A DNA stretch of 64,000 bases from Salinarimonas sp052380005. GTDB lineage: Bacteria; Pseudomonadota; Alphaproteobacteria; Rhizobiales; Beijerinckiaceae. The DNA lies in assembly GCA_052380005.1 (NCBI GenBank), contig JBQTCJ010000002.1. One strand, 5' to 3'. The translations under genes were made by a program, and so were the position numbers. Under the pieces are notes generated by a model that was not told where the DNA came from, made no database searches, and saw only the letters and a list, made by a program, of their open reading frames with translations. Shown one piece after another: positions 42,178 through 50,288 of the stretch (within the stretch, counting starts at the first letter, position 1; each line of letters begins with the position of its first letter).

Positions 42178-43581
42178 ATGCCGCCTCCAATGACCTCTTC
42201 GCGGTGTGGTTTCAAGCCCCGGGTCCGACGGCGACGCCGCGGGGCGGGAGGGGGCGCCGAAACCCCGAAGACTGCCGATCTTCCGGTCCGCGCCGCGGCG
42301 CCGGTCGACTACGTCCGCACCTGCCCGAACGCCCCGATCGGCGGCACGGGCTTCTTCGTGGTCCCCGGCACGGAGACCTGCCTGCAGATCTCCGGCTACG
42401 TCCGGACCGAGTATCGCTTCGCGGAGTACGTCGATGGCGACCCCGATGCCGAGCAGGATGCGATCGACTTCTTCGCGCGCGGCTCGATCGCGTTCGACGC
42501 CCGCACCCTGACGGAGTTCGGCACGCTGCGCTCGTTCATCCGCATCAACGCCGACCGAGCCGACGACGCGGCCGACGAGGGTCGCGCGGTTCTCGACCAG
42601 GGCTTCATCCAGTTCGCTGGCCTGACGGCGGGTCGCATCACGTCGTTCTTCTCGTTCTTCGGCGGCAATCTGCTGTCCGTGTCCGAGGGTCTCTCGGATC
42701 CGTCCGTGGAACTCCTGGCCTACACCGCAACGTTCGGCCCCGGTTTCTCGGCGACGATCTCGGTCGAGGATGGCAAGTACCGGCGTACTGGGCTCGACGA
42801 ACGGGACGGCGGGACGACCATCCCTGAGGACACCGATCTGCCGGGCATCGGGACGCTGACGGGCGACGCGACGTACGGCGCTACGGCCGCGGATCGCTTC
42901 GTGTACGGTGGTCAGGAACTCCCCGACCTCGTCGCCAACCTCAACGTCGCTCAGGCGTGGGGTTCGGCCCAGGTCATGGGTGCCCTTCACCAGATCCGTC
43001 ACGACAACAGCGACAACTTCGTCGGTGTCGACGACGAGCTCGGCTGGGCGATCGGCGCGGGCATCAACGTGAACCTGCCCATGATCGCCGCCGGTGACGC
43101 CCTCTGGGTCCAGGCGGTCTACGCCGACGGTGCCATCAACTACGCCGATCCGGTGGACACCGTGGCGGAGTTCGAGGTCGGCACCAGCGACGCCTACCTC
43201 AATGCGGCAGGCACCGGGCTGGTCACGACCGAGGCGTGGTCCATCGCTGCGGCGTTCCGTCACTACTGGACGCCGACCGTCTGGTCGGACCTCCAGGGCG
43301 CGTATGGCGAGGTCGACGTGCCGACGGGCGCGCGCGAGGCCGTCGCGGTGGGCGCCACGGCCGAGAGCGAGGACTTCTTCGGCTACAGCTGGTGGCAGGT
43401 CGGCACGCGGCTGAACTGGCGCCCGGTGGCGGGGCTCACGTTCGCCGCTGATGTCGCTTACACGCAGATCGACGCCGATCGTCGTGTCCAGGTTCAGCGC
43501 GACGGTGCCGACGTGGCTGGCGTGTTCACCGACGACGGTTCCCGCTGGGCCGGCCGTCTGCGCATCCAGCGCGACTTCTGA
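42178..43581 (+). CDS. Second porin copy without signal peptide (silent cassette or 5'-truncated gene)
   Basis: Porin homology runs from codon 42271 (ADLPVRAAAPVDYVRTC) to the stop, about 436 residues with no frameshift or stop. It ends WAGRLRIQRDF like the intact copy. The frame opens at ATG 42178, but residues before the homology (SSRCGFKPRVRRRRRGAGGGAE) are not a signal peptide, and I see no ribosome site, so it should not reach the outer membrane as it stands. Compared with the intact porin it has many synonymous changes, different loops and an insertion of about 27 residues in one loop. Maintenance of a full frame without a usable start suggests that it is read after recombination. Confidence 0.85.
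   Translation: MPPPMTSSRCGFKPRVRRRRRGAGGGAETPKTADLPVRAAAPVDYVRTCPNAPIGGTGFFVVPGTETCLQISGYVRTEYRFAEYVDGDPDAEQDAIDFFARGSIAFDARTLTEFGTLRSFIRINADRADDAADEGRAVLDQGFIQFAGLTAGRITSFFSFFGGNLLSVSEGLSDPSVELLAYTATFGPGFSATISVEDGKYRRTGLDERDGGTTIPEDTDLPGIGTLTGDATYGATAADRFVYGGQELPDLVANLNVAQAWGSAQVMGALHQIRHDNSDNFVGVDDELGWAIGAGINVNLPMIAAGDALWVQAVYADGAINYADPVDTVAEFEVGTSDAYLNAAGTGLVTTEAWSIAAAFRHYWTPTVWSDLQGAYGEVDVPTGAREAVAVGATAESEDFFGYSWWQVGTRLNWRPVAGLTFAADVAYTQIDADRRVQVQRDGADVAGVFTDDGSRWAGRLRIQRDF
42272..42359 (+). repeat. Inverted repeat arm B (88 bp, inside the second porin copy)
   Basis: Identical to the minus strand of 39501-39588. Identity starts at the second base of the codon before the mature Ala in both copies, so an exchange here keeps the reading frame. 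The two arms enclose 2,683 bases carrying the porin leader, mucR and folD. Confidence 0.95.
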
Positions 43582-43601
43582 TCCGTCCCCTCGGATCTCC
43601 C

Positions 43602-43636
43602 GAAGCCCCGGCCTCGCGCCGGGGCTTCTCCCGTTT
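43602..43636 (+). terminator. Terminator-like hairpin after the second porin copy
   Basis: Perfect 11-bp stem GAAGCCCCGGC / GCCGGGGCTTC with a CTCGC loop, then TCCCGTTTC. Read on the minus strand it nearly matches the YccA terminator at 37502-37527, including the GGAGAAGCC lead-in. Confidence 0.75.
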
Positions 43637-43665
43637 CAGCCTCGACCGCGGAAACCGGCTCCCCT

Positions 43666-44646
43666 TCACCCCCGCCGCTTCCCCACCTTGCGCATCTCCT
43701 CGTGGAGATCGTCCGTCCGCAGATGCCCGTACCGCGCGCTCATCTGCAGCGTGCGATGTCCCAGCACGCGGCTGAGCTTGTAGAGGTCCCCGCCGGACTG
43801 GACCCACCACGATGCGAACGTGTGGCGCAGGTCGTGGAAGCGGAAGTCGGCGATGGCCGCGCGCGCGCAGGCGGCGCGAAAGCCCTTCTTGTTGCACAGG
43901 ATCCGCGTGCCGTCCGGCTTGCAGAACAGGAAGCGCGAGCGCGGCCGCCCCGGTTTCGCGATCAGGTCGGAGATCGTCGCGATCGCCACGTCCGAGAGCG
44001 GGACCCGACGCGGGGAGTTCGTCTTCGTTTCCTGCAAATGGATCTCGCGGCGGGAGAGGTCGATCGCGTCGATCGTCAGCGAGAGCAGCTCCTCCTTGCG
44101 CATCCTCGTCTCCACCGCCAGCACGAGCTGCGGCTTGAGCGTCTCGGACGCCGCCGCGTGCAAACGCTCGAACTCGCGCCGCGTCAGGAATCGCGTGCGT
44201 GGCGGCGCCTCCTTGAGGAACTTCTTGCTCAGCGCGGTGATCGGGTTCGCCTCGAGCCAGCCCCACGAGATCGCCATCGAGCAGACCGTGCCGAGGAAGG
44301 CGATGTCGCGGCGGATCGTCGTGTCGCTGACACCTCGATCCTTGCGGCGCGAGACGAAGAGCGCGAGCGTCGACCGGTCGATCTCGTCGAGGCGCAGGAG
44401 CGGGAAAGCCGAGAGCCAGTTCTTCGCGTTCGATCGATAGGTCCGCCGCGTGCCCTTCTTCACCGTCGCTTCGCGAAAGAAGCGCTCTATCGCCTCGGCA
44501 AGGGATCTCGCCTGATTACGCGATACCCTGGAAAGACGACCGTTCTTGAGCTGAGACGCCGCAAAAGCAGAAGGGTTCGACGTTTTCAGATTCAACCGTA
44601 GACCAGACGATCTCTTGATATTCATTTTTGATGCCGAAACGAACAT
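43666..44646 (-). CDS. Tyrosine recombinase / site-specific integrase
   Basis: This 326-residue recombinase is complete. A SAM-like core-binding domain spans about 45-135 (SLAEAIERFFREATVKKGTRRTY, TIRRDIAFLGTVCSMAISWGWLEANPI). The catalytic set is Arg183 (RKEELLSL), Lys208, His271 and Arg274 in HDLRHTFASWW, His297 in LGHRT and nucleophile Tyr306 in ARYGHL. It cuts and rejoins DNA at specific sites. I prefer ATG 44646, preceded by AGGA; ATG 44625 is an alternative. It is convergent with the second porin copy, 84 bases away. No tRNA, excisionase or phage gene is near, so it may be an island remnant or serve the local repeats. Confidence 0.93.
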   Translation of the reverse strand: MFVSASKMNIKRSSGLRLNLKTSNPSAFAASQLKNGRLSRVSRNQARSLAEAIERFFREATVKKGTRRTYRSNAKNWLSAFPLLRLDEIDRSTLALFVSRRKDRGVSDTTIRRDIAFLGTVCSMAISWGWLEANPITALSKKFLKEAPPRTRFLTRREFERLHAAASETLKPQLVLAVETRMRKEELLSLTIDAIDLSRREIHLQETKTNSPRRVPLSDVAIATISDLIAKPGRPRSRFLFCKPDGTRILCNKKGFRAACARAAIADFRFHDLRHTFASWWVQSGGDLYKLSRVLGHRTLQMSARYGHLRTDDLHEEMRKVGKRRG

Positions 44647-45256
44647 TTTTGCGTCCTGATCACGCGCCTGGCGATCTCGAATACTATCTCTCCAATGATC
44701 ACACTTCGAGCATGACGGAACGCTGCGGCCGGCCGGCGGCCCCACAATTCGTTCGCGCCTACAGCGAGCTAATCGCCGTCGGTCACCGTAGGCAAGTGGA
44801 GGATATACGCGCGGAGCGTGCGTGATTTATGCCCGCCGCGCCTGCGGCGACGCTGCCGGTTCTACGCTGCCTCGCGGCAGTGGCGACAATTTATATAAGA
44901 GATTCGCTATCAAAGATTGATTTCACCATAAGTGTAAGCAAAGAGGAACGTCTGTTGATGACCCCGTCCGCGACGTTCTGTCGCGTCAATAACCTCCGGG
45001 CCTACACGTGCGAGCCGTCCAAGTGCATCGCGTCCGACATTTAGGCCTCGCGTCGGGGCCCATGGCGATCGGGCGCGAGGCGCATTCGTGCGACAGCATG
45101 CGAGCGCGCGCCTGCCGCAGGGGAGCCGCGTCGAGCGACCGCCTCGCGCCGTGCCGTCCCAGCGCACGCGAGTTTTCCTTCCGCCGCCGGGCGTGTATTG
45201 CGGGTGGGCCCGTCTTCGGCGCGGGCGGTCGGATCGAGCCAGGAAGGAAACGGCGG
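44647..45256. other. A+T-enriched stretch between the integrase and the MarR gene
   Basis: About 610 bases have patches of much lower G+C than the surroundings, notably 44889-44940 (TTATATAAGAG, ATCAAAGATTGATTTCACC). Short frames exist (for example 44628-44825) but show no family features. It probably contains the promoters for the integrase (leftward) and the MarR gene (rightward), and perhaps a recombination site. Foreign origin is likely. Confidence 0.6.
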
Positions 45257-45778
45257 ATGCCAGCGCGCGCGAGGAAGACGCCGGCCCAGATTGGCGCGGC
45301 CTCCGCCGACGTGGCCTCCGCGCCCGCAGCCGAGGCGCAGGACGCGCCGGCGAAGCCTCCGCGCAAGCGTCCCTACGTGCTCGACGCCCAGATCGGCTTC
45401 CTCATCCGCAAGGCCCACCAGCGCCACCTGAGCATCTTCGCCGCGCACATGCCCGAGAGCCTCACCGCGCAGCAATTCGCGGTGATGGCCAAGCTCAACG
45501 AGGTCGGCCCCGCCTCGCAGAACTCGCTCGGGCGCCAGACCGCGATGGACAACTCCACCATCAACGGCGTCGTCGTGCGGCTCGTCGAGCGCGGCCTCGT
45601 CGAGAAGGTGCCCGCGCCCGAGGACCGGCGCATGCACCTCGTCCAACTCACGGCGGAGGGCCGGCGCACGATCGGCCGCGTGCTTCCCATGGCGAGCGAG
45701 ATCACGCGCATGACGCTGGCGCCGCTCTCGCGCACGGAGCAGGCGACGCTGGTGCGGCTGCTCAAGCGGCTGGGCTGA
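45257..45778 (+). CDS. MarR family regulator, NicR/BpsR-like
   Basis: This 173-residue winged-helix repressor has the opening helix LDAQIGFLIRKAHQRHLSIFAAHM, the recognition region GPASQNSLGRQTAMDNSTINGVVVRLVERGLVEK and the wing DRRMHLVQLTAEGRR. From memory, these resemble NicR of Pseudomonas and BpsR of Bordetella, MarR proteins that respond to 6-hydroxynicotinate. That would fit the 6-hydroxynicotinate reductase operon converging on it (24 bases from the dctM stop). ATG 45257 follows AGGAAGGA. The family is certain; the ligand is inference. Confidence 0.85.
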   Translation: MPARARKTPAQIGAASADVASAPAAEAQDAPAKPPRKRPYVLDAQIGFLIRKAHQRHLSIFAAHMPESLTAQQFAVMAKLNEVGPASQNSLGRQTAMDNSTINGVVVRLVERGLVEKVPAPEDRRMHLVQLTAEGRRTIGRVLPMASEITRMTLAPLSRTEQATLVRLLKRLG

Positions 45779-45802
45779 GACGGCTGCGGGCGACGGGCAC
45801 GC

Positions 45803-47062
45803 TCAGAGCAACGCCAGCGACAGCCACGGGAACAGCGCCAGCAGCACGAGCGCAACGCAGCTCACCAGGAAGAACGGGATCGTCACGGCGAAGACGCGCA
45901 TCGCGCTCACGCCCGAGACGCTCGCCGCCACGTAGAGGCCGATGCCGACGGGGGGCGAGAGCAGGCCGAGGATCAGGTTGACCGAGACGAAGACGCCGAA
46001 ATGCAGCGGGTCGATGCCGTAGACGCCCGTCGCGATCGGCAGGAGGATCGGCACCACCATGATCAGCCCGGGAATGCCGTCGATCACGGTTCCGACGAGG
46101 AGCAGCGCGACGAGAACCAGCAGCATGAAGGCGGTGGGCGTCGTGGCGATGTCCTGGATGTACGCGGCCGCCGTCTGCGGCACCTGGCCGAAGACCAGCA
46201 CCCAGGAGAACACCCCCGCCGCCGCCACCAGGAAGAGCACGAGGGCGGTGTTGAGCCCCGTGCGCACCAGGATTTTCGGGAAGTCGGCGAAGCGCAGCTT
46301 TCGCGTGTAGACGAGCCCGATCAGCGTCGCCAGCACCGCGCCGATGGCGGCGCTCTCCGTGGGCGAGGCGACGCCGCCGACGATGGTGCCGACGATCACG
46401 CCGGGTATGGCGAGCATCGGCAGCGCCTCGAGCACGGCGCGCAGCCGCTCGCTCCAGGGCAGCGCCTCGCCGCGCGGATAGGCGTACTTGCGTCCCAGGA
46501 ACGCGATCGTGCCGAGGAAGAGGCCCGACAGCATCAGGCCGGGGATGATGCCCGCGACCAGCATGTCGCGCACCGCGACCTGCGCCAGGACGGCGTAGAC
46601 CACGAAGACGATGGAAGGCGGGATGATCGGCCCGAGCAGGCCGCCGAAGGCGGTGATCCCGACCGCGAGGCCCTTGTCGTAGCCGGCTTTCGTCATCTCC
46701 GGCACCATCACCTGGCTCATCATGGCGATCTGCGCCGTGGCCGAGCCGAGGATCGAGGCCACCAGCATGTTGGCGAGCAGGTTGACATAGGCGAGCCCGC
46801 CCTTCACCGCGCCGATGAAGGCGGCGGCCAGCCGCACGAGCCGGGTGGTGATGCCCGCGGCGTTCATGATCTCGCCGATCAGGATGAAGAGCGGGATGGC
46901 GAGGAGCCCGAAATTGTCGAGGCTCTGGAACAGCTGCAGCGGATAGGAATCGAGCAGGACGGTGTTGCCCGAGCCGTAGATGAAGGCCACCGCCGACCAG
47001 CAGAGGACGAGGCCGATCGGCACGCCGAGGACGAGGAGGACGAGGAAGACGCCTGCGGTCAT
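45803..47062 (-). CDS. dctM: TRAP transporter large permease (DctM) of the N-heterocycle operon
   Basis: This 419-residue membrane protein has about twelve spans. DctM features are NFGLLAIPLFILIGEIMNAAGIT, GSATAQIAMMSQVMVPEM, GGLLGPIIPPSIVFVVYAV, SPTESAAIGAVLATLIG and LLSPPVGIGLYVAASVSGVS. It completes the uptake system encoded at the end of the minus-strand operon. The start lies 7 bases after the dctQ stop. The substrate is probably the heterocyclic acid degraded by the operon enzymes, inferred from position. Confidence 0.92.
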   Translation of the reverse strand: MTAGVFLVLLVLGVPIGLVLCWSAVAFIYGSGNTVLLDSYPLQLFQSLDNFGLLAIPLFILIGEIMNAAGITTRLVRLAAAFIGAVKGGLAYVNLLANMLVASILGSATAQIAMMSQVMVPEMTKAGYDKGLAVGITAFGGLLGPIIPPSIVFVVYAVLAQVAVRDMLVAGIIPGLMLSGLFLGTIAFLGRKYAYPRGEALPWSERLRAVLEALPMLAIPGVIVGTIVGGVASPTESAAIGAVLATLIGLVYTRKLRFADFPKILVRTGLNTALVLFLVAAAGVFSWVLVFGQVPQTAAAYIQDIATTPTAFMLLVLVALLLVGTVIDGIPGLIMVVPILLPIATGVYGIDPLHFGVFVSVNLILGLLSPPVGIGLYVAASVSGVSAMRVFAVTIPFFLVSCVALVLLALFPWLSLALL

Positions 47063-47069
47063 GGTCTCT

Positions 47070-47651
47070 TCAACCTTCGCCGACGATCGCGTCCTCGCCG
47101 CCGACGAGCGGCTCGACGAGGCCGAGCTCCTCCATCAGGTTCGTCGCGGCGTGGACGGTGGCGGTGAGCGCGAACCAGGGAACGATGAGGAAGAACGCCG
47201 CCTTGCGCAGGCCGAGCACCGGCGTCACCTCGGTGTAGATGAAGTTGAACGTCGCGCCCTCGAAGGCCGAGACGTCGAAGCCGACGGAGGCGAGGCGCGG
47301 CAGGTCGAACCAGCGCCAGCACGTCCACGTCAGGAAGAGGCCGAAGGCGAAGGCGACGATCGCGACGACGACGCGCAAGGCGCGCGCCATACCCGGCGAG
47401 ACCACCTCCTGGAGGAGGTTCACCGACGGGTCGCTGCGCGCCCGCAGCATCAGCGAGGCGCCGACGAAGCCCGTCATGATCATCATGTAGACGGCGATCT
47501 CGTCCGCCCAGGCGAGGATGACCCCGCCGAGGCGCAGGCCCACGTTCACGGAGACGAGGAGCGCCATGCCCGCGACGAGGCAGATCAGGAAGACCCTGTC
47601 GATGCGCGCCAGGAGATCCGACAGGCGGCGCAGTGCGGTCGCGATCGGCAC
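47070..47651 (-). CDS. dctQ: TRAP transporter small permease (DctQ) of the N-heterocycle operon
   Basis: This 193-residue protein has four hydrophobic helices. It starts at GTG 47651 with a strong AGGAGG ribosome site on the minus strand. It shows RLGGVILAWADEIAVYMMIMTGFVGASLMLR, the usual DctQ core. A loop between spans three and four is longer than average (about residues 118-150). It lies between dctP and dctM. Confidence 0.88.
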   Translation of the reverse strand: MPIATALRRLSDLLARIDRVFLICLVAGMALLVSVNVGLRLGGVILAWADEIAVYMMIMTGFVGASLMLRARSDPSVNLLQEVVSPGMARALRVVVAIVAFAFGLFLTWTCWRWFDLPRLASVGFDVSAFEGATFNFIYTEVTPVLGLRKAAFFLIVPWFALTATVHAATNLMEELGLVEPLVGGEDAIVGEG

Positions 47652-47721
47652 GGGGCGCTCCTCCTCGGCTCCATCGGGGCGATCGCCCGCCGCGGGGCGG
47701 GCGATCGGGCGGGATCGCGGC

Positions 47722-48723
47722 TCAGAGGCCGGCGGCGAGCTCGCGCAGGGTCGCGACGTAGGGCGTCTGCTCGGCCCACATCGTGTCCCAGCGCGCGACG
47801 ACGTCGCCGAAGAACTCCGGCCCGACGTCCTCGACGACGGTCAGCCCGTCGACCGCCTTCAGGCGCTCGAGCTTGCCCGCTTCCTCGGCGACGAAGCGAT
47901 CGATGATCGCGTCGCAATGCGTCTGCACCGCCTCGCGCACGATCGCCTGGTCCTCCGCCGGAAGGCCGGCCCAGACGCGGCCGGAGACCAGCGCCACCAT
48001 GCCGAACATGTGGTGGTTCGTCACCATCATGGTGGGGGCGTGCTCGTAGTAGCGGAAGTTGATGATCGACTCGAAGTCCATGTCGATCGCGTCGATCTGG
48101 CCGTTGGCGAGCGCGTCGTAGACCTGGGTGAGCGGCATCGGCGCGGGCGCGGCGCCGAGCATCTCGAAGAAGGTGCGGATCGCGGGCGCGGGCGTGATGC
48201 GGAAGCGCTTGCCGGAGAGGTCCCCGACGCTCTCGATCGGCTCGCGGGTCATCAGCTGGCGCATGCCGGTCATGGCGAAGCAGGGCCCGACCGTGCCGGT
48301 GGCGGCGGGGAGCTTCTCGAGCATCTCCTTCGCCGGCTCGCTGCGCAGGATCGCGGCCGCGTCCGCGATGTCGTCGACGAGGAAGGGCGCGTGCAGCGCG
48401 GCGATGTCCGGCACGCGGGTCGTCACCTCGGCCGTCGTCAGGAAGGCCATGTCGAGCGCGCCGGTCTGGAGCTGCTGGAGCATGGTCGATTCGTTGCCGA
48501 GCTGGCCCGACGGGAAGACGACGACCGAGAAGCGCCCGTCCGAGAGCTCGGACAGCGTCTCGCTCATGGCGGCGGCTTCCTGGTTCCAGACGTGCGCCGG
48601 CGGGGTGATCATGCCGATGCGGAATTCGCGCGCGTCCTGCGCCTGCGCGCCGCCGGCGAGGCCGACCGTCGCCGAGCCGACTGCTGCGACGACGGCGAGC
48701 GCCGTGCTGGTGAGATGCTTCAT
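47722..48723 (-). CDS. dctP: TRAP transporter substrate-binding protein (DctP) of the N-heterocycle operon
   Basis: This 333-residue periplasmic protein has a signal peptide ending GGAQAQ. Pocket features include FPSGQLGNESTMLQQLQTGALDMAFLT, GKRFRITPAPAIRTFFEMLGAAPAPMPLTQVYDALANGQIDAIDMD and YEHAPTMMVTNHHMFGM. The Arg in RFRITPAP should bind a carboxylate. It starts 93 bases after the AA_synth gene, the largest gap in this operon, so an internal promoter is possible. Nicotinate-like aromatic acids are plausible ligands but untested. Confidence 0.9.
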   Translation of the reverse strand: MKHLTSTALAVVAAVGSATVGLAGGAQAQDAREFRIGMITPPAHVWNQEAAAMSETLSELSDGRFSVVVFPSGQLGNESTMLQQLQTGALDMAFLTTAEVTTRVPDIAALHAPFLVDDIADAAAILRSEPAKEMLEKLPAATGTVGPCFAMTGMRQLMTREPIESVGDLSGKRFRITPAPAIRTFFEMLGAAPAPMPLTQVYDALANGQIDAIDMDFESIINFRYYEHAPTMMVTNHHMFGMVALVSGRVWAGLPAEDQAIVREAVQTHCDAIIDRFVAEEAGKLERLKAVDGLTVVEDVGPEFFGDVVARWDTMWAEQTPYVATLRELAAGL

Positions 48724-48816
48724 GGTTCTCGTGCTCCCGTTCTCGTCTCGATCCCGCGGGTTCCGTCGCGGGCTTCCCCTCTGCCGACGCGCCGTCTTCT
48801 CGAGCGGCGTCGTCGA

Positions 48817-49401
48817 TCAGCGTTGGCCGTCGCGTACCGTGATGCCCTCGGGCGTCAGCCCGCCGATGCGGGCGTGGACGCGCCCGCCGGTCGTCATCAC
48901 CAGCACGTAGGCGAGCTCGTCCGGACGCGGCGCGTCCGGGACGCCGACCTCCATCGCGTCGAAATGCGAGCGCACGTAGGAGGCGTCGACATGGGTGATC
49001 GGCACGTCGAGGCGTGCGCCGGCGGCGCCGACCTTCTTCGTCGAGGGCACGATGGCGAGCGCGCCGCCGAGCGCCTCGCGCATGGCGTAGCCGCCCGGCA
49101 CGTGCCAGAGCGCGCCGTGCTCGATCTCGCCCGCGACGCCGACGATGGCGCCCTTGCCGTAGCCCTGGATCGCCTTCGGATCGCCGCCGAGCGCATCGAT
49201 CAGCTTGTTCGCCATGGCGACGCCGAGCGGCTTCAGGTCGTCCATGAAGCCCGCGATGTCGGGCGCATAGCCGCCGGCGAAGGGGTTCGCGATCACGGTG
49301 AGGATCGCGCCCTTCCTCTGCGGCTCGGCAGCGGGCGGGCCGCCCTCGTGCCGGATCTCCTCGATGATCAGGACGTCCTTGCGGACGGCGATCTCGGCCA
49401 T
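48817..49401 (-). CDS. AA_synth (DUF1185) family protein, copy 1
   Basis: This 194-residue protein of the so-called amino acid synthesis family has structures known for relatives but no firmly assigned reaction. Conserved blocks are AILTVIANPFAGGYAPDIAGFMDDL, GYGKGAIVGVAGEIEHGALWH, AIVPSTKKVGAAGARLDVPITH and SYVRSHFDAMEVGVPDAPRPDE. The N-terminus overlaps the UPF0280 gene by 34 bases. A clear paralogue is at 56700-57284 beside the enamidase. Two copies tied to this pathway suggest an enzymatic or accessory role in it. Confidence 0.85.
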   Translation of the reverse strand: MAEIAVRKDVLIIEEIRHEGGPPAAEPQRKGAILTVIANPFAGGYAPDIAGFMDDLKPLGVAMANKLIDALGGDPKAIQGYGKGAIVGVAGEIEHGALWHVPGGYAMREALGGALAIVPSTKKVGAAGARLDVPITHVDASYVRSHFDAMEVGVPDAPRPDELAYVLVMTTGGRVHARIGGLTPEGITVRDGQR

Positions 49402-50288
49402 GGCGGCATCCCCCTGTGCGTCTTCTCGTTCTCGATCCGCCGGAGCGGCGGGTCACCCACCGCGCGCGCGACGCCGCCCAGCACGACGAGCGCGCCCGTG
49501 ATCAGCCCCGCCGCGACGTAGTCATCGGCCATTCGTTCGCCCGCGTCGAGGGCCGATTCGATCTCTTTCGCGGACAAAGGTCCCACGCCGACGGTGACGA
49601 GCCGCTCGCCGAGGTCGGAATCCGGCGACGAGGCCGCCGCCGGCGCGCGCCGCACGGCCGGGTGCCCGGGCAGGTCGACGGCGTTGGCTATGAGCGTCGC
49701 GGCGACGTCCGCGATCGCCGCGCAGCTCGCGAGGGCCGTCACGCTGTCGGCGATGCCGAGCGAGTGGCTGCGCCCGTGCCGGCCGCTCGTCGCGATGCCG
49801 CGTACGGGCGACGAGGCCGCGATCACGAGGTCGCCCGGGCTCTGCGGCGCGGCCGGGTCGACGGCGATGCGCGCCGTGAGCGGCTCGGCTTCGGGCGCGA
49901 CGTGGAGTGCGATGTCGCCGCCGTCGTTGACATAGGCGCGCGCGATCGCCGGGTCCGTGGTCATCGCCGCGAGCACCGTCTGCGCGACCGCGCCGGCGAC
50001 GCCCGCCATCGGCGTGACGAAGGCCGGGCGGAAGCGCGACGCCGCCGCCCACATGATCCGGGCCGTCTCGCCGCGGACGGGTGAGCCACCCGCCGCGACC
50101 GGCCGGCGCAGCACGGCCAGCTCGGCGGCGAGCTCCTCGAGCACCGTCTCGAAGCGCGCGACCGCGCGGGCGTAGGCCTCCGCCACCGCGTCGTCCGGCC
50201 CGAACGCTTCCGCGACGATGTCGATCGGCCCGTGATGCAGGTGCAGGCGCCGCCCGTCCGGCAGGATGCGGTGAGCGGCGCGCTGCAT
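49368..50288 (-). CDS. UPF0280 family protein
   Basis: This 306-residue cytoplasmic protein belongs to the uncharacterised UPF0280 group, which I recall as structurally related to ApbE flavin transferases. Visible blocks are RLHLHHGPIDIVAEAFG, TPMAGVAGAVAQTVLAAM, AYVNDGGDIALHV, IATSGRHGRSHSLGIADSVTALA and AADVAATLIANAV-like sequence, the last two resembling the substrate-binding region of ApbE-type folds. It overlaps the 6-hydroxynicotinate reductase stop by one base. A role in maturing that flavoprotein is possible but unproven. Confidence 0.82.
   Translation of the reverse strand: MQRAAHRILPDGRRLHLHHGPIDIVAEAFGPDDAVAEAYARAVARFETVLEELAAELAVLRRPVAAGGSPVRGETARIMWAAASRFRPAFVTPMAGVAGAVAQTVLAAMTTDPAIARAYVNDGGDIALHVAPEAEPLTARIAVDPAAPQSPGDLVIAASSPVRGIATSGRHGRSHSLGIADSVTALASCAAIADVAATLIANAVDLPGHPAVRRAPAAASSPDSDLGERLVTVGVGPLSAKEIESALDAGERMADDYVAAGLITGALVVLGGVARAVGDPPLRRIENEKTHRGMPPWPRSPSARTS

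Noticed and set aside
42133..42271. A frameshifted signal peptide for the second porin copy
   Set aside because: All three frames of this stretch lack a hydrophobic core; it is Arg/Pro/Gly-rich, so a single base error cannot restore an export signal.
43582..45256. tRNA gene as integration target next to the integrase
   Set aside because: I found no cloverleaf-like sequence or 3' tRNA end near the integrase on either strand.
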